Notes: a model not told the origin generated them from the sequence alone. A stretch of 64,000 nucleotides of DNA from Hymenobacter roseosalivarius DSM 11622 (GCF_900176135.1 NZ_FWWW01000067.1:1-64000), one strand, 5' to 3'. Counted from the first letter of the stretch, positions 36,952 to 45,355 are shown. A program made the numbers and translations.

Positions 36952-38610
36952 TTATTTTAGAACAGGCAGCTCAAACTTATCCAGCGCGCTGGGCTTGGCC
37001 ATCAGGGCTTCAATGTCGGCTACGGTACGGGGGGCATCTTTGGAAAGATTCTCCCACCCTTTGTCCGTTATCAATACGTCATCTTCGATGCGGACGCCGA
37101 TATTCCACCACTTTTTGTCGCAGGGGCTGTCGGCGGGAATATAAATGCCGGGCTCGACGGTGATGACATTACCGGCGCGTAGCGGGCCGTAGGTACCTCG
37201 ATCGTGCACGTCGAGGCCCAGGTAGTGAGAAGTACCGTGGGGGAAATAGCGGCGGGTTTCCTTCGCGTCCTTGATAATGCCGAGCTTGAGCAAACCGTCG
37301 GCAATGACTTTCTGGGCGGCTTCGCCGGGGGCGGCAAAGGCGTTGCCGGGCTTGCATTGCTCGAAGCCAGCCTGTTGGGCGGCCAGCACCAGCTCATATA
37401 TCTGTCGCTGCTCGGTGGTGAACTTGCCGTTGGCGGGAATGGTGCGGGTCACGTCGGCGGTGTAGCCGTGGTACTCGGCACCGCAATCCATCAGTGTCAG
37501 CTCGTTGCCGAGGCGGGGCTTGTCGTTCACGGTGTAGTGGAGCACGCAGGCGTTGTTGCCGGCCCCGACGATGCTGGGGTAGCCCTCAAACTCAGCCCCG
37601 TACTTTTTATACACAAACTCGTGCAGGCCCTGCACCTCCATCTCGGTCATATTGGGCTTCATAGCCTTCATGACCTCCTGCTGACCCACAGCCGAAATCT
37701 GAATGGCCCGGCGCAGGTGCTTCATCTCCTCCGACGTTTTCACTTCCCGCATTTCATCCAGCAAAGCCGATAAAGCCGAGCCGTCGAAGCGCGAGGTGGG
37801 CAGGGCAGACACCGCCTGCTTGCGGGCGTCGTCGGTGGTGGCTTTCAGATAGGCTTGCAGGTAACGGTCGGAAGCGAGCTGGGGCTGCTCCTGGGTGAGG
37901 TTGGTCAGGTAAGGCGTCAGATTAGCGGCGGCCGGCGTGCCGACATACTTGCGGATTAGCGCGTAGGCCTCGTTGCGGCTAGGATTGTAGTCAGCCGGGA
38001 AATTTGCCCCCTGACGAAAGGTTTGGATTAAGCTGTACACGTCGCCGGGGTTGGCAGCATCGTCGCGGGCGTCCTGAGGCTGATCTAGGAACAGGACTTG
38101 CTCGAAGCTGCTCCAAGGCAGCTTGGCGGCGGCAAATTCCTTATTGTCGGCTACGTATTGCAGCTTGAGCTGCTGCTTGGTACCCTCGGTACCGAGGCGG
38201 CGGCCCGTCCACTGTTCGGCTTTGGAGTCGCGGGGCTGCACGTAGAGGGCTTCCGTCACGCCACTTTGCCCCCCAACGGTCTGCGGCTCCTTGAACAAGA
38301 GGAGCACCGCGTCGGGCTCGTCGTAGCCAGTGAGGTAGAAGAGGTCGGGGTTCTGGTGGTACTGAAAGTCCACGTCGTTGGCCCGGTTGCGGACGGGGGC
38401 CGCAAACAAAACGGCAACGGAGCGAGCTGGCAGCTTTTGTCGCAGCAGCTCTCTCCGTTGCCGGTGAAAGGCGGGGTCCATAAAATCGGCTGGGCGGTCG
38501 GGGCCAGTGGCGCGCTGGGCGCTCACCTCTGGAGCAAAACTCGCCAGCAGCGTCGCTACGCAAGCGACACGGACCAGCCGGGGGGCATTTTTCAGCAATA
38601 GAAGGAGCAT
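36952..38610 (-). CDS. Exported Xaa-Pro aminopeptidase (M24 family)
   Basis: 552 residues with an N-terminal Sec signal (LVRVACVATLLASFAPEVSAQ). Creatinase-type N domain (about 45-300), then the pita-bread domain with metal ligands in MDCGAEYHGYTADVTRTIPANGKF (two Asp), PHGTSHYLGLDVHD (His), VEPGIYIP and GVRIEDDVL (Glu residues). Removes N-terminal residues before proline; periplasmic by signal peptide. Confidence 0.92.
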   Translation of the reverse strand: MLLLLLKNAPRLVRVACVATLLASFAPEVSAQRATGPDRPADFMDPAFHRQRRELLRQKLPARSVAVLFAAPVRNRANDVDFQYHQNPDLFYLTGYDEPDAVLLLFKEPQTVGGQSGVTEALYVQPRDSKAEQWTGRRLGTEGTKQQLKLQYVADNKEFAAAKLPWSSFEQVLFLDQPQDARDDAANPGDVYSLIQTFRQGANFPADYNPSRNEAYALIRKYVGTPAAANLTPYLTNLTQEQPQLASDRYLQAYLKATTDDARKQAVSALPTSRFDGSALSALLDEMREVKTSEEMKHLRRAIQISAVGQQEVMKAMKPNMTEMEVQGLHEFVYKKYGAEFEGYPSIVGAGNNACVLHYTVNDKPRLGNELTLMDCGAEYHGYTADVTRTIPANGKFTTEQRQIYELVLAAQQAGFEQCKPGNAFAAPGEAAQKVIADGLLKLGIIKDAKETRRYFPHGTSHYLGLDVHDRGTYGPLRAGNVITVEPGIYIPADSPCDKKWWNIGVRIEDDVLITDKGWENLSKDAPRTVADIEALMAKPSALDKFELPVLK

Positions 38611-38706
38611 AACGTAGGAAAGACCGCAGATAGCGCCCAAACGTTGCGCTTGGGCCGGGCGGTTCGCCCGGCGCGTCTTTCGGCTCCTAAAACTGCCGAA
38701 AAAACT

Positions 38707-38946
38707 TTAGTAAACGATGAAGCCTTTTTCCTTGGCCTTCTTCAAGGTGGCCATGATGCCATTCTTGTTGATGGTGCGGATAGTGCTGGTCGCTACTTTC
38801 AGCGTAACCCAGGAATCTTCCTCGGGAATATAGAAGCGCTTCTTCTGCAGGTTGGGGTAAAACTTGCGCTTCGTCTTGTTGTTGGCGTGCGACACGTTGT
38901 TGCCTACGCGGGTACGCTTGCCGGTTAGATCACAAACTCGGGCCAT
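38707..38946 (-). CDS. rpmB: 50S ribosomal protein L28
   Basis: 79 residues: [38 protein letters not shown]... is the canonical L28 sequence. In most Bacteroidota rpmB and rpmG are adjacent; here 3 kb (aminopeptidase and lipoprotein genes) separates them. Confidence 0.97.
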   Translation of the reverse strand: MARVCDLTGKRTRVGNNVSHANNKTKRKFYPNLQKKRFYIPEEDSWVTLKVATSTIRTINKNGIMATLKKAKEKGFIVY

Positions 38947-39050
38947 AATATCAGGAACTTAGAGGTTTCAATACTGGAAAAAGGGACGCAAATATCGGTA
39001 AAAGTCCGACACCGACAAACTGGCTCGCTGAAAAATAGCTGGTTAGCTGC

Positions 39051-39224
39051 TTATAGAGCCGCTGGGGGGCTTTTTTTCTCTTTCCCAAAACTCCAGGGGC
39101 AGTGCCGACAGCTATTTTTGCAGCAGTAGCCGCGCCGCCGGTGGTACTGCTCCGTGAAGACCAGATAGCCTTCGGGAGTGTAATAGAAGTCGCCGGGCTG
39201 GAGGGGTTGAGGAACTGCGGGCAT
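39051..39224 (-). CDS. DUF5522 small cysteine-rich protein (57 aa)
   Basis: Product: MPAVPQPLQPGDFYYTPEGY..., then VFTEQYHRRRGYCCKNSCRHCPW, the YH-x-x-RG-x-CC-x-x-x-CRHCP motif of DUF5522, a probable metal-binding knuckle. Function unknown. A minus-strand TACTTTTG box lies at 39247-39254, 22 bp upstream. Confidence 0.82.
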   Translation of the reverse strand: MPAVPQPLQPGDFYYTPEGYLVFTEQYHRRRGYCCKNSCRHCPWSFGKEKKSPPAAL

Positions 39225-39246
39225 GAGCTAATGACTGGCTGGGGGG

Positions 39247-39254
39247 CAAAAGTA
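39247..39254 (-). promoter_or_regulatory. Candidate -7 box of the DUF5522 gene
   Basis: Minus-strand TACTTTTG matches TAnnTTTG, 22 bp before the ATG; no clear -33. Confidence 0.35.
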
Positions 39255-39352
39255 CGACGGTTCGCTTGTTGTATCTTGCCCACTTCGCAGGCAGCTGGTT
39301 AGTACCGTGCTGTTGCCTGCACAGCCTTTTTTTGCACTACCTGAGCCTCTTT

Positions 39353-40840
39353 ATGGCCCTTACCTCCCGGATGTCTTCACGTCTGCCTTACCTGGCCCTT
39401 GTGCTGCTGACCGGGGCGGCAGTAGCTCCTTTCCTGCTGCTGAGCTACTACAATCATCCGTTTATGGATGATTATTACAATGCCGCCAACGTGCGCACGA
39501 CCGGCCTTTGGGCTCAGCAGATCGAACTATATCTGCGTTGGACCGGCCGCTTTTCTTCCTCTTTGCTCGTTACGGCCGCCAACCCTATTATCTACGGCTG
39601 GTACGAGGGATTTCGCTGGACTCCGGCTCTTACCCTGTTGGCCACGCTGGGCACGCTGTATCTGGGTCTGCGCACCCTTAGTCAACAACGACTGCCGCGC
39701 GCGCAGGCGGCCCTGGCGGCAGCTATTTTTCTGCTGTTTTACCTGCACATGATTCCTGAGCCGTACTCGGCTATTTATTGGTTTACAGGCTCAATTGTCT
39801 ATCATGTGGCCGGCCTGGCTTTACTGCTCGTGTTTATTGCCTCGGAGCGGGCGCGGTGGGCCACGCAAACCTGGCAGCGCCGCAGGTGGCAGGCAGGAGC
39901 GGCCATCTGCGCCGTCATGGCAGCAGCGGCCAATGAGATGACGCTCCTGCATCTGCTGCTGGGGTTGGCGCTGGTGCTGGGAGTGAAGGGCTACCGCCGC
40001 CAATGGCCGCAGATGCGTTGGTGGAGCACTCTGCTGCTGCTGACGCTGGTGGTGGCCGTAGTTACGGTTGTGGCGCCCGGCAACTACGTCCGCATGCAGT
40101 TTGAAGGGTACGCCAAAGAGCAGGGCAGGGCTAACCTGGTGCGCCAAGTGCTTACGGCTGTGCCGGGCGTGCCCGGTGCTATGGCTCGGCTGCTGGTGCG
40201 GCGCGGCCTGGCCCTCAAGCTTGTACTGCCTACACTGCTCTGGCTGCCCACGATTTTACACTGGCAGCGCCGGGGATGGCTGGGCACCAGTATTCGGCTA
40301 CCGTGGGCCTGGGGGGCTTTTTTTATGCTGGCCAGCTACGCGCTCAGTATGCTTCTGTTCCTTGGGGTGATGAGGCAAATGCCCCCCGATCGGGCCATCA
40401 ATGGCTTACTGCTGTTTCTGTTTCCAACTGCCCTACTGGTTATCTGGGCGGCGCTGGCGCAGCGTCCGGCTGCTGTTGCCTGGCAGCTGCCGGCCTGGCT
40501 CTGGCGCTGGGGACCAGTGGTTTACGTGGGCGTATTTAGCCTACTAGGCATACCACGCCGGGCCTGGCAGGAGCTACTGCTCAGCGCGCCAGCCTACGAC
40601 CAGCAGCTGCTAGCCCGCGAAGCGCAATTGCGGGCGGCTTGGTCGCAAGGTGTTGAGCATGTAGTGGTAAAGCCCATTCTGGGCGTCAAGCCGTATCGGG
40701 TGCTGATTACGGAGTGGGAGCTGACCACCGAGCCCGGCCACTATATCAACTCCGAAACGGCCCTGTACTTCGATGTTAAAAGCATCGTCATCGACAAGCA
40801 GCTAATCCCGCAGGCCAATCCGGGCTTTCATTACTATTAG
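39353..40840 (+). CDS. DUF6056-like multispan membrane protein (putative glycosyltransferase, GT-C type)
   Basis: 495 residues with about 11 spans. Between the first two spans is NHPFMDDYYNA, an acidic pair on the outer face as in GT-C glycosyltransferases, and RWTGRFSSSLLVTAAN, both features of DUF6056-type proteins. The C-terminal 90 residues are soluble. Donor and acceptor unknown. ATG at 39353 preferred to an upstream TTG. Confidence 0.75.
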   Translation: MALTSRMSSRLPYLALVLLTGAAVAPFLLLSYYNHPFMDDYYNAANVRTTGLWAQQIELYLRWTGRFSSSLLVTAANPIIYGWYEGFRWTPALTLLATLGTLYLGLRTLSQQRLPRAQAALAAAIFLLFYLHMIPEPYSAIYWFTGSIVYHVAGLALLLVFIASERARWATQTWQRRRWQAGAAICAVMAAAANEMTLLHLLLGLALVLGVKGYRRQWPQMRWWSTLLLLTLVVAVVTVVAPGNYVRMQFEGYAKEQGRANLVRQVLTAVPGVPGAMARLLVRRGLALKLVLPTLLWLPTILHWQRRGWLGTSIRLPWAWGAFFMLASYALSMLLFLGVMRQMPPDRAINGLLLFLFPTALLVIWAALAQRPAAVAWQLPAWLWRWGPVVYVGVFSLLGIPRRAWQELLLSAPAYDQQLLAREAQLRAAWSQGVEHVVVKPILGVKPYRVLITEWELTTEPGHYINSETALYFDVKSIVIDKQLIPQANPGFHYY

Positions 40841-40993
40841 TAAGGGTGGAGGATTATTAACTATTAGGAAGTGCAAAATTATATATTCAAGTACAATACT
40901 ATATTTATACATCCTTTACTCCCTTATATTATTCTTTTTCTAAGATGCTTCACTTTTCTCTTTGGTATCGTTTTATTGGGGTGTACATTATCT

Positions 40994-41118
40994 GGCGGTG
41001 GTATAAAGCGAGGTGATAGGCTTAATCAGTCAGGTTTGTGAAAGCTCCTTAATGCACCCCTAAACTAGACATTGATTCTGATAGCAATCCGTCAATCACC
41101 TCGCTTTATACCACCGCC
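40994..41118. repeat. 125-bp MITE-like element, copy 2 (inverted)
   Basis: Inverse of copy 1 (4632-4756) with one difference in 125 bp; same 24-bp terminal inverted repeats. It lies in the 353-bp gap between two convergent genes, 75 bp beyond the end of the hydrogenase operon, so its dyad could act on the 3' end of that transcript. The rest of the gap to the left (40841-40993) is AT-rich with no gene seen. Confidence 0.88.
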
Positions 41119-41128
41119 GAAAAAAGAA

Positions 41129-41168
41129 TGTCATGCTTCGGCCGGCGGACGCCAGATTCAGCATGACA
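41129..41168. repeat. Short palindrome next to MITE copy 2
   Basis: Perfect 9-bp arms TGTCATGCT / AGCATGACA; resembles a fragment of the larger GTCATGCTGAG palindrome at 45227-45333. Confidence 0.5.
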
Positions 41169-41193
41169 TGCTACGAGTTACAAAGCCCGACAA

Positions 41194-42129
41194 TTAGTTC
41201 GACGCCAGCGCTGCGGGCTTGTCAAAGATATCGGGGGCTAGCGAAGCGTTAAATTTCACGTCGGACACCTGATACTCTTCCAGCAACTTGCCGTTGCTGC
41301 GGTAGTATTTGTTGGAGTGGCTGAGCACGATGCCGCCCTCTTTTTTAAAGTCCGACAGAAAGATTTCCTCCGGCTGCACGTTGTCTTTCATCGAGGGGTA
41401 GTGCTCGATTTTGCGGATGAACTTAGTGGCGGGGTCGGTGTAGAATACCCAGCGGTCGTGGCCCACTTTGGGGTCGAAGGTCACGTCCAGCAGCTGCACT
41501 TTCTCGCCGTTGAGCACTGCTGTGCCGCCGTTGCGGGGAATCACGCCACCATCGGCCAGCTTGAAGGGAAATGACATGCGGTAGAGCGCCATTTCGACGG
41601 CGCACAGCGGCGAGCAGCCCTCGTCGTCGCACATCAGCTCCATGTCCTCAGCAATCTTTTTGGGGTCCACTTCTTTTTCATCCAGCGAGGCCCAGTAACC
41701 GCCTTTGTCCCGGCCCAGCAGCACCTGGCCGCCTTCGGGCGTACGGGTCTTGATCAGCACCTGGTGGCCGTCTGAGGTGTTGCGGAAGGAAAAAGCTTCG
41801 CTTGACTGCTTGATAACGCGGCCGTTCTCGTCGTAGAGGCGGTGGGTACGCACGAAGCTACCGTCCTTAACGTTTTGCCAGGCCTCCATGCCCCCAGCGG
41901 CCGCAATCATATCCTTCACCATCTTTTCGCCCGATTCGGGCCGCAGAAACAGCCACCAGCCCGCCACGCCCGCAGCTAATAGCAGAACGATAACGCCCGC
42001 CGTTTGAAACAGGCGAATGCGCCGCAGCGTGAGGGGCTGCACCAGGTCTTTGACCGCCAGATCGGCCTCCCAGAGTAGCTTCGGATTTCGCTCACCCGGA
42101 GAATAAGGGGTTTTGGAGGGCTCTTTCAT
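41194..42129 (-). CDS. Membrane-anchored LolA/RseB-like protein, last gene of hydrogenase operon
   Basis: 311 residues. Cytoplasmic start, one span at about 42-63 (FQTAGVIVLLLAAGVAGWWLFL), then an exported beta-rich domain. It shares blocks with the neighbouring lipoprotein and with 19475-20305: AAAGGMEAWQN, LYRMSFPFKLADGG and VTFDPKVGHDRWVFYTDPATKFIRKIEHY. One cysteine cluster, MCDDEGCSPLC, is unusual. Family folds of this kind bind lipids or peptides; a role in quinone or lipoprotein handling for the hydrogenase is inference. 93 bp separate it from the upstream protease gene. Confidence 0.65.
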   Translation of the reverse strand: MKEPSKTPYSPGERNPKLLWEADLAVKDLVQPLTLRRIRLFQTAGVIVLLLAAGVAGWWLFLRPESGEKMVKDMIAAAGGMEAWQNVKDGSFVRTHRLYDENGRVIKQSSEAFSFRNTSDGHQVLIKTRTPEGGQVLLGRDKGGYWASLDEKEVDPKKIAEDMELMCDDEGCSPLCAVEMALYRMSFPFKLADGGVIPRNGGTAVLNGEKVQLLDVTFDPKVGHDRWVFYTDPATKFIRKIEHYPSMKDNVQPEEIFLSDFKKEGGIVLSHSNKYYRSNGKLLEEYQVSDVKFNASLAPDIFDKPAALASN

Positions 42130-42222
42130 AGCGGAAGTGATTAAAAGGTGGAGGCAAAATTTTGCTGGCCGTTTTTTGGCTTACGTAGCCAATTGCTTTT
42201 CAGGCAGGCAATTGGGTGAAAG

Positions 42223-42747
42223 TTATTCTTCAATGATAGGTGCGCTTTTCAACGAGCCCAGCACCCATTCCCGGACGCGGGCCAAGGCGGCAGGCATGGC
42301 CGCCGCCACTGCCGGACTCACCCCAATGCCAATTTCCTCGTGCTCCACCGACTCGCAGCCCAGAAAGAGCACCTGCTTCGGCAAAACCTTCAGGGCTTTG
42401 GCCATCATCAAGGCTTTCAAGGGATTAATATAATGCATATCGGCTAGAAAGTCGTTCTTCTCATCCTCCGGCAGCTGGGCCACGTCCTTCACTTCCACCT
42501 CCCGAAAGTGGATGGTGCCCGCCGGGCCGCCCCACTTCACGATGTCGAGCAGAATCAGTACCTCGTAGCCGTCGAACAGCTGCTGCACCAAGTGCAGGCC
42601 CGCCGAACCGATTTCCATTATTCTGACGGACGCGGGCAGCCCGCCCTCTTCCTGCAGCTCCTGCGCCAGCAGCACCCCGAAGGCGTCGTCCTGACGCAGC
42701 TCGTTGCCGACGCCGGCGATGAGGATAATCGGCGGATTATTGGGCAT
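42223..42747 (-). CDS. Hydrogenase maturation endopeptidase, HupD/HyaD type
   Basis: 174 residues. Clips the C-terminal extension of the [NiFe] large subunit after cofactor insertion. N-terminal GVGNELRQDDAFGV with the Ni-sensing acid D21, D68 in LILLDIVKWGG and H105 in DMHYINPLKAL correspond to the three metal ligands of HybD-type proteases. ATG at 42747 overlaps the end of the preceding lipoprotein gene by 11 bp. Substrate: the large subunit of this operon, which retains a 22-residue tail. Confidence 0.88.
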   Translation of the reverse strand: MPNNPPIILIAGVGNELRQDDAFGVLLAQELQEEGGLPASVRIMEIGSAGLHLVQQLFDGYEVLILLDIVKWGGPAGTIHFREVEVKDVAQLPEDEKNDFLADMHYINPLKALMMAKALKVLPKQVLFLGCESVEHEEIGIGVSPAVAAAMPAALARVREWVLGSLKSAPIIEE

Positions 42748-43573
42748 CAGGAATCCGGAAATGGTCGGCCGCGAATTCCTGGTCGAATGCCATGTTGGCG
42801 TGCTCACTTTGCGAGATGAGCCTACCCGGCTTGTTCAGCGTATCGGCCTCGTAGCCTTTGCGCATGGCAGGGAGCAGCAGGCCGTTGGCTTTTTCCAGCT
42901 TTTCGTAGCGAGTGTAATCCCAGTAGTTGTTTTTGCCGTTCAGGGAATTGGCCAGCAGCTTGCCCGTGCCAGGCTCGAAATAGTAATACCATACATGGTC
43001 GGGGTTGCTGCCGGCCCCCTTGCTATAGGAGGCCTTCACCTGGGCCGGGTCGCCGTCCGACAGTGTCACCTGCCCCACGTATTCGGCCTTGATTCCGGGG
43101 CCCTTTAGCTTGAAGGGCATACACATCACGTATTCTGATCCGTAGCTGGAGTTCCAGGCCCCGTCGATGTCCTTTTGCTTCGTGGAAACCTTGCCGTTGA
43201 AGAGCTTGCGGGCCTGCTGACCATCGTGGAGCAGGGTGATGGCCGTGTCGTTGAGCGTGTAGGTCACTTTGGCCCGAAACTCGGGCCTGAGCTGGTAGTC
43301 GAAGTGCTGATTTACCACTCTGGCAACTTTGCCAGTGGAGTCGTAGCTGGTGGCTTTTTTGTCGAAAGACAAGGTTTTTTTCTGCTGCCAGGCCTCGTAG
43401 CCGCCGGCGTAGGCAATGGCCCGGTCGAGGATGACGCGGGACGAGTCGTCCATGACCACAGGCAGCGCGGCAGCGGCTGGGGGGCTTTTTTCGGTGCTTC
43501 GTTCATGACATCCAGCCAGAACGACCAAGGTGAAAAGCAGGGCGGAAGCACTGTATTTATTCAGCATACCCAT
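42737..43573 (-). CDS. LolA/RseB-like lipoprotein of hydrogenase operon
   Basis: 278 residues. Lipoprotein signal LLFTLVVLAGC, then a beta-rich domain with YAGGYEAWQQKKTLSFDKK, SSYGSEYVMCMPFKLKGPGIKAEYVGQ and VWYYYFEPGTGKLLANSLNGKNNYWDYTRYE. Clearly related to the proteins at 41194 and 19475. Start overlaps the Rieske gene stop (TAATG). Probably attached to the periplasmic side or outer membrane. No family name recognised; ligand unknown. Confidence 0.68.
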   Translation of the reverse strand: MGMLNKYSASALLFTLVVLAGCHERSTEKSPPAAAALPVVMDDSSRVILDRAIAYAGGYEAWQQKKTLSFDKKATSYDSTGKVARVVNQHFDYQLRPEFRAKVTYTLNDTAITLLHDGQQARKLFNGKVSTKQKDIDGAWNSSYGSEYVMCMPFKLKGPGIKAEYVGQVTLSDGDPAQVKASYSKGAGSNPDHVWYYYFEPGTGKLLANSLNGKNNYWDYTRYEKLEKANGLLLPAMRKGYEADTLNKPGRLISQSEHANMAFDQEFAADHFRIPDAQ

Positions 43574-44211
43574 TACATATGAAGGCCAATACGGATTTGT
43601 CCTTCGTCGCCGATGGTCACCGGGTAAGTTTTGAGCCGTTGCAGGGCGTTGGTTTCCATCACGCCGTCGGCGAGGCGGTAGGGACAGCCGTGCCAGGGGC
43701 AAATGAGCACGCCGTGCTTCAGCACCGCGCCGTCGAGCGGCAGGGCGGTGTGGCCGCAGCAGTTTTTCACGGCGTACACCTGGCCGTCGGTCTTGCAGAT
43801 GAGGATGTTCTCGTCGTCCTCGGCGTACTTGTAGGTGGTATCGTCCTTGAGGGTGTGGGCGTTGCCCACCGGAATCCAGCGCGGGTACTGGCTGCTGCGG
43901 CTGCCCCCACCGATCTCCGACTGCACGGCCACGCCGTTCTGAATATCGGTCTGAAACAAATCGTAGAGGCTGAAAAGCAGGCTCACGGCCTTGTCGCCGG
44001 CCATGGTCAGGCGTAGGCCGGGGTAGTTGATAATGATTTCCTTGAACAACCGGGTCAGCGCCTCGCGGTGCAGCAGGTCGAAGTGCTGCAATAGCTCGTG
44101 CATATCGTCCTTGACCTTGGGATAAGGCAGGCGTTCCAGGTCGCCCATCATTTCCTCCAGGCGCGCCACCATGGGCTCGTACTCGGCGTCCGACACGAAA
44201 ATGTGGTCCAT
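43573..44211 (-). CDS. Rieske [2Fe-2S] protein of hydrogenase operon
   Basis: 212 residues, no signal peptide. Helical N-terminal domain (1-95: VARLEEMMGDLERLPYPKVKDDMHELLQHFD), linker, then a Rieske domain with ligands C152-x-H154 and C171-x2-H174 (NCCGHTALPLDGAVLKHGVLICPWHGCPYRLADG). Rieske-type proteins accompany several high-affinity uptake hydrogenases (HucE-like) and are thought to carry electrons away from the small subunit. Cytoplasmic, consistent with a small subunit without Tat signal. Confidence 0.85.
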   Translation of the reverse strand: MDHIFVSDAEYEPMVARLEEMMGDLERLPYPKVKDDMHELLQHFDLLHREALTRLFKEIIINYPGLRLTMAGDKAVSLLFSLYDLFQTDIQNGVAVQSEIGGGSRSSQYPRWIPVGNAHTLKDDTTYKYAEDDENILICKTDGQVYAVKNCCGHTALPLDGAVLKHGVLICPWHGCPYRLADGVMETNALQRLKTYPVTIGDEGQIRIGLHM

Positions 44212-44222
44212 GAGTTAGGGAG

Positions 44223-44636
44223 TTAGGCGGGGTGCTGGTGGCGGCTGTCGGCGCAGTTGTGCACGCAGTCTTCGAGCTTCTCGCCCTCGTGGTAGCAGAA
44301 CTCGCAGTCGGGGCCGCACTCGCCGTGTCCGCCCTTCTGCATGCCATCAAAGGCGTTGCGGAAGATGTTGCCCGCTTCCTTTTTGCCCATGGGCGTGAGG
44401 CGTACGGCGCTGGAGTCGCTCAGCTCGTCGCCCTTGGTTTGCAAGTAGCCGGCCTCGATGTTGAAGCGCAGGTGCAGCAGCAGCTTGTCGGGCTTGGTAT
44501 CGAGCAGGGAGAGCAGCCGGCCGAAGGGCACGGCGTCGGCCAGCCCTTCGCCCTCCATCCAGTAGAGGACCTGCAGGATTTCCTCGCGCCAGAACAAGGC
44601 GTCCAGCTGATTGGTGGGGTCGGGGGCGTCCGGCAT
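44223..44636 (-). CDS. Winged-helix-like protein with C-terminal cysteine cluster
   Basis: 137 residues, not a named family to me. Residues 10-95 look like a winged helix (PFGRLLSLLDTKPDKLLLHLRFNIEAGYLQTKG, then the wing VRLTPMGKKEA). The tail has C107-x3-C111-x2-C114-x9-C124-x3-C128 and several His, a likely metal or Fe-S site. Start overlaps the stop of the upstream gene by 1 bp. Possible redox-sensing regulator or maturation factor; both are inference. Confidence 0.65.
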   Translation of the reverse strand: MPDAPDPTNQLDALFWREEILQVLYWMEGEGLADAVPFGRLLSLLDTKPDKLLLHLRFNIEAGYLQTKGDELSDSSAVRLTPMGKKEAGNIFRNAFDGMQKGGHGECGPDCEFCYHEGEKLEDCVHNCADSRHQHPA

Positions 44637-45181
44637 CAGGCTTCCTGGATTAGGGTGTCACCATACAGCGGCTCGTAGGTCAGCAGCTGGCCGTTGTCCG
44701 CTGCAGTAAGGTACTGCAACGTGCGGATTAAGTCGGGAATGGCGGCCTGCATTTCCGGGGTGAAATGCTCGCCCGCCTGCTCCGGGCCGGGCTCCACATC
44801 TACCAAAATGGTTTCGCTGGGCCATATCTTAAAATACTCCCCGATGATAAGCAGGTTCTCGACCGAAGTGACGCCCGTCACCGCATCGCCCACGCAGCGC
44901 TGAATCAGCTCCTCGTCGGGCAAACTGCCCCCCCAGCGAAACACCGAAATGTCGCCCACCGCCCGGCCCGGCCGCTCCAGGGCCGCGAGCAGAATCACGC
45001 GCTGGTACGGCGCCGTGCGGGCCTGAAACTTCTGCACGATGGCAATCGGGCCCCAGTTCAGCTCATCTATTTCTACACCGGGTGCCCAGTCGATTTTTTG
45101 CAGCTCGGGGCGCAGCACGGAGCCGATGGAATGATTGCACAGGTTGTGGTAGCCCACGGTGCCGATGATAACCTGTTTCAT
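44636..45181 (-). CDS. Hydrogenase maturation protease-like protein lacking metal ligands
   Basis: 181 residues. Fold-level match to HybD/HupD proteases: start VIIGTVGYHNLCNHSIGSVLRPELQ aligns with the GVGN...DDGFG motif, ILLAALERPGRAVGDISVF with the LLD strand, and IIGEYFKIWPSETILVDVEP with the end of the domain. But the three nickel ligands are replaced: DD by N16-H17, LLD by LLA (A66) and no His at the third site. It is probably a non-proteolytic paralogue acting as chaperone or scaffold. A canonical protease follows at 42223. Confidence 0.7.
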   Translation of the reverse strand: MKQVIIGTVGYHNLCNHSIGSVLRPELQKIDWAPGVEIDELNWGPIAIVQKFQARTAPYQRVILLAALERPGRAVGDISVFRWGGSLPDEELIQRCVGDAVTGVTSVENLLIIGEYFKIWPSETILVDVEPGPEQAGEHFTPEMQAAIPDLIRTLQYLTAADNGQLLTYEPLYGDTLIQEA

Positions 45182-45226
45182 TGCACTAGTTGCGGGGGTT
45201 TATTTGGGTAAAAGGTCAATTCCATG

Positions 45227-45333
45227 AAAGAACGTCATGCTGAGCGGAGCCGAAGCATCTCTACCGCTTCGTTGCAATGCCAATCTAACGGCGTGGTAGA
45301 GATGCTTCGACTTCGCTCAGTATGACGTTCTTT
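45227..45333. repeat. Large palindromic repeat inside the hydrogenase operon
   Basis: Arms beginning AAAGAACGTCATGCTGAGCG and ending ...CAGTATGACGTTCTTT are inverse complements over about 38 bp with few mismatches. It lies between the large-subunit gene and the maturation genes and would fold into a long RNA hairpin with a T-rich end, so it could attenuate or separate the two halves of the operon. Confidence 0.85.
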
Positions 45334-45355
45334 TTATTTCTTTCCTTTCTTTCTT

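Noticed and set aside
38951..39283. A 110-codon minus-strand frame overlapping the DUF5522 gene
   Set aside because: Different frame from the conserved Cys-rich protein; its translation has no recognisable features.
42737..44350. A 537-codon open frame on the minus strand covering the lipoprotein and the Rieske gene region
   Set aside because: Only its last 278 codons make a sensible lipoprotein; the upstream part is an Arg/Pro-rich out-of-frame reading of the Rieske gene caused by high G+C.
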